NCBI GenBank assembly: GCA_019648995.1
Contig: BLXT01006999.1
Location: forward strand, 1,677,829 to 1,702,573
From: Plakobranchus ocellatus
Taxonomy: Eukaryota; Mollusca; Gastropoda; Plakobranchidae
DNA length: 24,745 nt
Reading direction: 5' to 3'
The translations under genes were made by a program, and so were the position numbers. The notes beneath the pieces were generated by a model. That model saw nothing but the letters and a program-made list of their open reading frames with translations, was not told the DNA's origin and made no database searches. Of the stretch, positions 11,911 to 22,400 are shown piece by piece. Position 1 is the first letter of the stretch. Every line of letters starts with the position of its first letter.

Positions 11911-13404
11911 TGAGAATGAAAAGAAGAGTGTGTTAGATAGTAACTGTGAGCCGACTGTGGTGCCGAGTACAAAACAACAGTTAGGAAAAAGTTATACAGT
12001 TATAAAAGTGCAGCAGCAGTAGCAGTAGCTAACATAGGATAGAAAGACAAGACATAAAATAGCCCAAACCTCCAAACTTGCTTTATCCTTGCATATTGGA
12101 CAGCAGAGCAAATCAATAAGAAAATTATACAGTGAGGAGAATGAATAAAAAAAAAAACTAAAAAAGATTGAGTAAAATTATCAAATCGTAATTTCAAAGT
12201 AATGTAGAGTTGAAAAAAAAAAATGCAGTAATTATTTCGTTTTCAAATAAGCCATCATCATCAGCAACAGACCTGGCTAAGTTTCTTTCTTAGCAGAAAC
12301 TACGGTTTCAACAATAAAAAATGAAGCAACAATAAAAACTAAACACAGAAAGATCCATTTCATTTCTTAAACATAAAAAGTGCTTTTTTTTTAAACTACA
12401 TCTGTCTTCCTTCCCTCCTTCTCCTCTACCCATTTCTTTCACAACAATTTTAGATTCAGATCCATTGTTAGCGATATTAAATTTTAAATAGAGCTAATTC
12501 TGACTTCTTTACCATGAGGCAGATCAAGGAAAACTTAATACATAGTGTCTAGTCACATTGTGAACGATAGCTCTAAATTTTTGTTACACTAGCAGACAAG
12601 TTGAGATTGAGTGTTTGACCAGATTAATCAGAGCCAAGCCTAACCTCTTTAGAATGAGAGAGCAGCTGCAAAATGCCTGGAGTGACACGCGCCCAGAAGT
12701 CCATGATCATGGCTGAGGCCACCTGGTGCTGGTCACTCCCCGGAGAGTGCAGGGCTGCAGCCGACTCACTGTACATCGTCCACAGCTGAGGAAGGGGCAA
12801 TACCAAACAGGGAAGGGACAATAATCAACAAGGAAGGGACAATAACAAACAGGGAAGGGACAATGGCCAACATGATTTTAACTGACGGCCAGTTCAGGAC
12901 TTTTCAGGTGTTTTCTGTGACTCTCTAATGAAGTGAGACCAGTTCTATGTTGATCTAATTCAGATTTGTAAACAACGGAGATCGTAAGCTATAATGGTGC
13001 AGTGACTACAGGTATGTGTGTAAAAAAATCTACAGCAATTTAAGAGAAACGGGATGGAGTTTATTTTACCCCTGTGTTTATGTTTTGTCAACTCTTCTTC
13101 TTTCTTAAAAAAAACATAGTTTCTACTCAGAAATACCCTTGAGCAAATGATGGCAAACCAGGATTCTGCTCATCTTTAAACATCAAGCACCTTTAAACGG
13201 ATTTGAATATCCTAACATATACATTCACAAATTTGTAAATCAAATAGCAGTGAAAAATTTTTTAATGAAATTGCAGTGGAAGGTTTGTTCTGCTAAAATG
13301 TCACACTGAGAGATGTGAAAATAATTTATACCAAGCTCCATCAAGTTTGTCCTTTTCATGATCTTTAATTTAATAAGTAAATTTGGCTGAAGGGATTGGT
13401 ATGC

Positions 13405-13478
<74 letters not shown>

Positions 13479-16400
13479 GGGGGAAAGGTGAAGAGAAAGT
13501 GAGAGTGTTTGTACTTTAGTGTGCTCATAAGTTAAGTTCAATAGGTTTTTCCAAAGTGAATAGTATTTTTACATTACCTATTTATTGCATTTTAAAAAAG
13601 ACAAATTTTGGAACGAAAAAATGTATCAATATAGTTGGAAATAACATTCTATCTTGTTCCAAATTCTCCTCAGTGGACAAACTCACCTGACAGAGAATGA
13701 AGGCATGAAACAGGGAGGACATGTGGAGCACAGAGGCCTGCAGGGGGAGCAAGAAAATCAGCATTCTCAGAAATATGACATGGAATCTTCCAGAACAATA
13801 TATTGAAAAAAGTAACGATTTCACACACACACACACACATAAACAACAATCTGTGAAGGCCCAGAACTGACCCCTTCCATTCAACAGTTCAATCTCATAA
13901 GCTCATGGTAATAGCTTTATCTACTAGGGCTGCAGTGGGGGTTGACGGGTAAAATACTGGACACCTTGGGTCTCCGTCAGTTATAACAAAAAGGATGTTA
14001 CATCAAAAACTTTGATCTGATGATTATCCCTTCTGAATTTAGAATTAAAAGTGTAGACAATGCAATGAAGTGGGAGGTTTGAAAAACAAGCTGTTTATTA
14101 TCAAAATGCTCAATCTATGAAGTGATTTGTATGAAAACTCATCATATGCATGTGAAACAGAGCACTGAATAAATAATGTGTCATCATAGACATGCAAAAC
14201 ANNNNNNNNNNNNNNNNNNNNNNNNNNNNNNNNNNNNNNNNNNNNNNNNNNNNNNNNNNNNNNNNNNNNNNNNNNNNNNNNNNNNNNNNNNNNNNNNNNN
14301 NNNNNNNNNNNNNNNNNNNNNNNNNNNNNNNNNNNNNNNNNNNNNNNNNNNNNNNNNNNNNNNNNNNNNNNNNNNNNNNNNNNNNNNNNNNNNNNNNNNN
14401 NNNNNNNNNNNNNNNNNNNNNNNNNNNNNNNNNNNNNNNNNNNNNNNNNNNNNNNNNNNNNNNNNNNNNNNNNNNNNNNNNNNNNNNNNNNNNNNNNNNN
14501 NNNNNNNNNNNNNNNNNNNNNNNNNNNNNNNNNNNNNNNNNNNNNNNNNNNNNNNNNNNNNNNNNATAATGTGTCATCATAGACATGCAAAACAGAGCAC
14601 TGAATAAATAATGTGTCATCATATGCATGTGAAACAGCACTGAATAAATAATGTGTCATCATATGCATGTGAAACAGCACTGAATAAATAATGTGTCATC
14701 ATGTGCATGTGAAACAGCACTGAATAAATAATGTGTCATCATATGCATGTGAAACAGCACTGAATAAATAATGTGTCATTATAGACATGCAAAACAGAGC
14801 AATCAGTGATTTTAGCTTAGATAACTTATCGAATACCTGTAGAGCAGAACAACAAAAATGGTTTAAGCCCTATAGTCTCAAGGTGACCATGATCAATGTA
14901 ATAGTTTGTAAAATTTGTATCTAAACCAAATTGTGTTTTTTGTTGCTTAAGTTTGAAGTCAAACGGCTATTTCTTTTAGGTTTGGCAACATCACTTCTTT
15001 ACCCAGTTCTGAACTGGCAAATATCAGTTTTCTGTACTCCATAGCATTAAACTTCATTTTAAAAGTCACAGGTGGCTCAGTGGTTAGTGCATTGCTATTG
15101 AAACCTGAATCATTAGGCTTAATCTACACTTAAGTTTAACAATGAAGCTTTTTGGCATTTGTTATAAAGAGTTTAATTCCATACACTGTTGTTGGAACTT
15201 CTCTTTGCTTATAGCACTTTCTATGGATCAATTGTGGGTAAAACAAGGTAGTTAATCTTGAGTGAATGGCATATTACAAAACATTTGGAATGAGAAAAAG
15301 TGTTGCATGTCTTGTAACTTTACAATTTGTCTAAAGCACTTTCTTTGAATCAATCCTGGACATAGCAAGGTCACTAATCTTGCAATACATTTAGAATGAG
15401 AAAAAAAATCTCACATCTAGTAACTGTTACATTAATGTCTGTTTATTAATTGTGGGTATAGCTAGATCGCTGAATTTGAATGCATTATAAAAGATTTAAA
15501 ATCTCGGATACTAACACTGGTTTGCTTGGACTGTTCGGCAAAGCCTGTCATGATCACCATTATGTGATCAGCGATGTGACAGCTGGCTTCCAGTGGCACT
15601 GGCAGGCATGATGTCGGCGCAGCTCCTTCCGTCACCGCAGTATGGGTCAGCGAGCCAATCAGAAGCCAGGACATCAGACGTATGTGCCCAATGCAGTCCA
15701 AGAACTCTTTAGGCCTGGTTTATGGTTCACATAAAAATTCATGTAAATTTTGGTAGAAAATCGCACATCTAGATTTTACATATGTACATATGACTAATGC
15801 TGCTTGATGCGTCACTCTCATGATACTTTGGTCATTAAATAAATTGATGTTTCCTTTACATAAGACTCATGACATAAATATGTGAATCATTCAGAACGTT
15901 TCACACACAACACACCAAAAAAAAAAAACCACTGTCCTAAAAGAACAAATTTTGACTCAACAAAATGAACACATACTTTGTCTGTGACATACCCCTTTCA
16001 TGTTCGAGGCAATAAGCCAAACCTGTATCAATTATGGCAGTGATTCACTCTTGCTTTTTTGTAGGTATCAAAAAAAAAAAGAAAAAAAAAAAAACCAACA
16101 GACTATGGCAGTGACCTAAGTTATTATATAATAAGGAGCAGAATAAAAAACAACCTACAGTGCAGACATGACCTACCCCTGTTGCATTGCCGATGGTGGA
16201 TGGTAGAGCCAGGGGAGGTAGCGTGTGATTGCCCTTGCATCTCGGCCATTGCCACGAGTTATTTCCAAGGCCAGGTACTGTGAAATGCCCGACTTGAGCT
16301 GGCTACCCAGAGTATCTTCATTCAGGCTGGCCCCAGCCACTTTCATATTGGTCTGAGATAGATGACACAACAAACATTGCCTTTTTTTAGATTTGAAAGC

Positions 16401-19400
16401 ATTTGAAGTATTTTAAGACAACACAAGCTATAACCCGTTTTGAAAATGCTGATAAAAAGGGATACCTTGGTATTTTTTTTTTAATTTCCAGTATATCTTT
16501 CCATTTTTTTTTCCTTTAATTTAGTTGAGATCCTCTTACATTTTTTACAGCTGATAAACTAGTTTGTTCTATTGATGAAGGTAATACATAGCCTGCAACA
16601 CTGTTTAGAATAAAAACCTAAAATTTAAAAGAAATATGGACATAGCTTATTTTTGTCATTTTTAATTCCTGTATACAAACATGTGATCTGCCCAAACAAA
16701 ATGAGTCATCGGGAGGGGACACACAATAGAAATATAAAGCAGTACAGTCCAACATGGTCAGAAATGTTAATAAAAAAAATTGTTCTGGATTTCAAAATTA
16801 ATTGTATCTGCACAAACAACTTAGCTCAGACTAGGGATGGAACCCCAGACCCATCTTGATGGCTAAGCAGAATTCTAACTGAGCTACCATTGCCTAAATC
16901 TATTCAAAATGATAATTTTCTGATAGAGTCTAATCTTCAACAAAAAAAAGCCCATTATCTTTGCAGTAAAAGAAGGAATACTTTTAGGTTCTATGGCCTC
17001 TTTTTTTTTTTTTTTATCTTGTTCACTATTGTTCACACCATTACCAGGGTGGACACTGGTATATCAATAGATAATGACAGAAGGCTGAGAATCCTGTGTG
17101 ATCACCTTGACTTTGTTGATGGTGTGTAGATCAGCTATGAACTCCATACAGTCATTGAGATGTTGCCTCATAGCCTCGGCAGCAGATGTGGACGTGGTCA
17201 TCATGGACGGAGACTGTGAGCTGTATAGAGCTCCCGCAGCCTCCGCACCATGGCAGTTGTACAGCGACAGCGTCCCACCAGCGTCCAGCACGACAAACTG
17301 ACAGATGAGAGGCAAATGTGTAAACTTTCCATACACTGAGATGCAAGACATTAGAAATAAAAAGACCTACAGATGATATGTATCCCCACATTTACAAAAA
17401 AAACTAAAATATAAATGTAAAGAAACTGGGTTTAATCAGGCACAATTCACTGAGGGTAATTTTGCAATAGTCTTTTGAAAAATTTTCATTGACCAATAAA
17501 GAAAGTAAAAGCAGAATGTTCAAAGCCATATACAGTTTGACATAAGGTTTTCCTCTCCAGATAAGTGTAAATCATAAGCTCAAACATTAAATTCATAATT
17601 CAATATGTCCAATATGTGACTTGTGCCTGATTTACAGTGGTTGCCTAATATAATATTGTATAACCCGTTGTTATCTATCCGTTTTATAAAAAGTGGTTTG
17701 CAAGCATGGGTGGGATGAGGTTCAAACCAGTCTGATATTGGATCCAAACGCCTAGCCACTCAACCACTGACCAAAGGATAGACAGATCCTCACCTGGACA
17801 AGAAGAAGAAGATTCTCATCTGGGATGCTGGACTTGAACTTGATGGCCTGAACGAGCTCGTAGATTACGGTGCGGGTCAGCAACATCTTGTCACGCTCCT
17901 GTTCCGACAAAACATCCTGGCTTTTATTAAATCTTTCAATACCATTTAACTAATTCTTGGTTTTATTGACAAATGCAGCAATGCTGAAAAGTTTTAATAG
18001 AACTTTCAAATAAAACTTTTAATTTTTAAAAATCTGTAATCCTTTTTAAAACACACACAAAAATACAAAATCAAAGACAATCTAGTTACTTTTTTGACAT
18101 TTTGTTATAATATTTTGTTTAAATCAGATGTTTATCATTTCTTTTGTAAAAAATGTCCTCACGGAAGTCCTTGCTAATTTACATTTCAGAAGATTTTTAA
18201 AGAAAAGTGTGTAAGCAGAAGATGATAACTGTGAAGTTACTACTGCTGGTCCACTCGCAAAGAGACCAGTCAAGGTGAGAGTTACAGCATGAAGCAGCAT
18301 CCCTCTGATGTCAAAGCTACATTTACAGTTTGATTTGGCGCCAAGCATTTTATTAAAAAAAAAAAAAAAAAAAACTTGAAGAGGAAAACACAAACAAAAA
18401 ATCATTTTTTCTCCCAAGTGTTTTGAGTGACATCAGACTCCCAACAACAGCTCATATAATACAGTACACAGTATACATCTACACACTCAAAGTACAGCTT
18501 ACCCTGGTCAGGGCTTTGTTTCACAGCAAACACACACACACACACACTATAGCTTACACTAGTCAGAGCTCTGTTACACAGCTTAGCTTACCCTAGTCAG
18601 AGCTCTGTTACACAGCTTAGCTTACCCTAGTCAGAGCTCTGTAACACAGCTTAGCTTACCCTAGTCAGAGCTCTGTTACACAGCTTAGCTTACCCTAGTC
18701 AGAGTTCTGTTACACAGCACAGCTTACCTTGCTCAGAGCTCTGTTACACAGCACACATACACACACAAACACTCGAATTAAAGCTTATCCTAGTCGGAGC
18801 TCTGTTACACAGCACACACACACACACAAACACTCGAATTAAAGCTTATCCTAGTCGGAGCTCTGTTACACAGCACACACACACACAAACACTCGAATTA
18901 AAGCTTATCCTAGTCGGAGCTCTGTTACACTCGAATTACAGCTTATCCTAGTCGGAGCTCTGTTACACAGCACACACACACACACAAACACTCGAATTAC
19001 AGGTTATCCTAGTCGGAGCTCTGTTACACAGCACACACACACACAAACACTCGAATTACAGGTTATCCTAGTCATAGCTCTGTTACACAGCACACACACA
19101 CACAAACACTCTAATTACAGCTTATCCTAGTCAGAGCTCTGTTACACAGCACACACACACACAAACACTCGAATTACAGGTTATCCTAGTCATAGCTCTG
19201 TTACACAGCACACACACACACAAAGTGCAGCTTACCCTAGCAAGAGCTTTGAAACACAGTACACACACACATTACAACTTACCCTAGTCAGAGCTCTGTT
19301 ACACAGCACACACACATCCAGTAATTGTTGGAGCTTAAAGCTGCAATTCTGGATGGCAAAACTCAGAATTTTGGAGAAAGGCTCCAAAATAGCCTGTGAG

Positions 19401-22400
19401 TGAAAAGTAAGAATGATGCCAAAGCTTGACTAGACTTAACTGCTAAATCATATTGTTAGAATTATGTTAATAAGCAAAACAAGTTTTAAGTCCATTGGAT
19501 ACAAAATTGAACAGAAAAAAAAAATGTAGTAAGATCATTTAGGTGATCTCAAACTTCTTGGCCCTCACCTGGTTGAATGCTGGCAAAGAAAAGGTATGGC
19601 ACTGACTAGAGTAAAGTGTAGATAGAATGACTAGGTAAAATGTTTTTCCTCTTACACCACAAAGGAACAAGCAAGTGGGACCATTTGACATTATTCAACA
19701 CGAAATCCCAAGTGAAAAGCCAAAAGGAATGGCAGAAACACAAGCATAGTGCAATTGTTTTTAACCACTTCAGACTCTGTGATGAACTGCAGGTCAAGGC
19801 CATGATATGACCCTGGGCCTTAACTGTATTTTCGCTACTTTTCTCCACTCTGTTTTTTTTTTTATATCATCTCGGCTGGCCTTTGTGGCAGTCAAAACAC
19901 TTTATGCTTAGATTTGTTGCACTAATGGAACAAAAGAAAGTACAAGACAAGATCTAGCAATGACATTGGTAAAAACCATAGCCTAGGGTGGAACTAGAGT
20001 TACCCTATCTTAGGATTGTTATAATGTACATGAATAGAATAGATTTGAGATATCAGCGAGGGGAATCGCAACTTTTTGCTTTCTTCAGTCTAGAGATCTT
20101 TGCCTAAACTAAGAATAAGAAATGAAAGTAAACAAATAAAATATTATTAATATGCTTTTGGTATGATTTGGATGACTTTTTTTCATGAGAACTCCATGTT
20201 TCTAATTATAGTTATGATAAGATGATAGAATTAAAAAAAAAAAAGAAAAAATATCCCTATTCATCTAAATGTAGTTTTCTGAGCCTGATAAAACAGTGCT
20301 TAAATCTTGTGTAATTGGGTGAAAGTGTGACCTAATCACTTTGAGTATGTTGATGTTACACACAGTAAAAAAGCTCATTCTTTAAGATGACGTATGAAAT
20401 GATGACTAACAAGTCCATGCAGATTTGGCCAAAATCATCGCAAAAATTGGTGGGGGGTTAAGACAGAAGCTGGAATTGCTTCAGAAAGGAAAACTCATCC
20501 TTACCCTAACACTGCCAATAACATGGACCTTCAACAGGGTGATCATGATCTTGAAGATGGGCCCGGCGTCACAAGGGTTGGGCAGCACTGATGGCAGACG
20601 CCTCAGGAACGTGTCAAAGTGTGTGAGGATGGCTGTCCACGTGGGCAGAGAACTCTCCAGGGAAATGCAGTTCAGGTAGGTGGCAGTGTTGTTCAGTAAA
20701 AGCATGATCGTGTCTTGGGGAAGATTCTTCCGCTCATTCAGGCCCTGGACACATGAATATGAGCAGTAAGGAAAGGCTTAAAAAGCACAGAACTTATATA
20801 TGAGGAAAAAATCAAATTGAAAAGAGACATATCCATAATTGTGCCACCATGAACTGATAGTGAGGTAATCATACGTGAGATGACAGTCTTGCAGTAGGTT
20901 CAGGTGTAATCAATATAGGTGTGCAGTTGTCAGAATCTTCAATTTTTGACACTCAAATTTGTCTCAAAAGAGACATGCAATGACATCAGTATAAATTGGC
21001 AGCTGATCTTGGACAAGCATGAAACCTAATTTTCTACAGCCCATTTTTTCTCATTTTTTTTTTTTGTGACATTTCCCATAGTTTTTTATAATATTCTGAC
21101 TCACAAATTTTATCTATTGATATAAAAATAATGTAAATTTTATCTGTTGCTATAAAAAATAATGTTCCGTTTTCAATGCTATCTTTTTTTCTTGTGATTG
21201 ATCACCAGGTAAAAAGTTGAAGTGGCAGCTAAAATGTTAGTAATCACAATGACTGTTCAGTGAAACATTCTGAGGCTGTCAATATTTGTACAACTTATGA
21301 TGTAGCATAAAATCTGCTGACGTTTTGAGGATCTACAGATTCGGAATCAAGAAAGGGTAGCAAGCATGTTGCCCTGACACAATGTCCAATGTCTTGATTG
21401 TTTGCAGAAGTGTAACAGATGCAGTTTGGAACTCACCTCCAGCAGAAATTGTAGTGGTGCGTGAGCAGGCAGATCATTAAAATCAACAAGGGCAGAAGCC
21501 ATGGTTTTCCAGAAATGAGGATCTAATCACATATAAAAGAAGTTGAGTTTATTTAGCAAAGCCATGTGATTTAATAATTTAGATCAATAGTAGAAATAGA
21601 ACAAGTAAGTCTGTGTGGTTTTTTAATTATCCAAATGTGAGCCTGTTTTAAAACTAATGGCCAAAAAAGGAAATGAAAGTGGCCATTAGCCTTTGTTATT
21701 GGTTTGTAGAGAACTATTTTGTCTTCAATAGTGATGACAAATATAGCCAGAAGCCATTTTGTGATATAGTTATAACACGCCCTATATATATATATATATA
21801 TTTGTGTTTGATACACTCTTACTAAGTTTTATATTGTAATAACTAAATGGTTAAATGTATATATAAAATTAATTTTCCTTCCCAAGATGCCTGGATAAAA
21901 GGTTCAAACATTGCATCATTTGTGGCTGGAAATGAGTGTAAAGATGATTCTGGCTCATTTGAACTATTTTCAAGCCTTTTCTTTTTCCAAAATAATTTCG
22001 CCTATATTTTCATACATTCTTTTTTTCCAATATCACTGAAAGTTAAAAACTTAAAATAATCTCCCCCCCCCCCCCTTTCCCAAAGCAAAAAAGCAGCCAT
22101 CCCACAAATGGATTACCATAAAAGAGCATGACAGTGTTCAAAACATTTCCCTACTATGGTTCAGATAAATCCAACTGCCCCTTCTATTGCATTAAACAAA
22201 AGAATCCTTTTGACATAGAATGCTGTTTTGCCCACCTTTATAAAAGTCGGAGTTTTGACTTGAGCTGAATTTAAAGAAGATTTATTAAGAAGCCAAACAG
22301 TTCTAATAAAGGGTGTGTTTTAGCAACGTACATACCTTCCATGTTGCTTTGGAAAACCATAGGGAAGATTCCATTGGGTGCAAGCTGGTGCAAAACACAG

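Noticed and set aside
13921..13985. tRNA-like stretch GGGTTGACGGGTAAAATACT
   Set aside because: It resembles a SINE head loosely, but no B-box or tail can be shown.
14045..14680. Long frames across the N run
   Set aside because: They consist mostly of unknown bases and 40-bp tandem repeat.
16820..17775. Functional tRNA genes at 16820-16895 or 17690-17775
   Set aside because: A- and B-box-like sequences are present, but the acceptor stems do not pair; SINE heads fit better.
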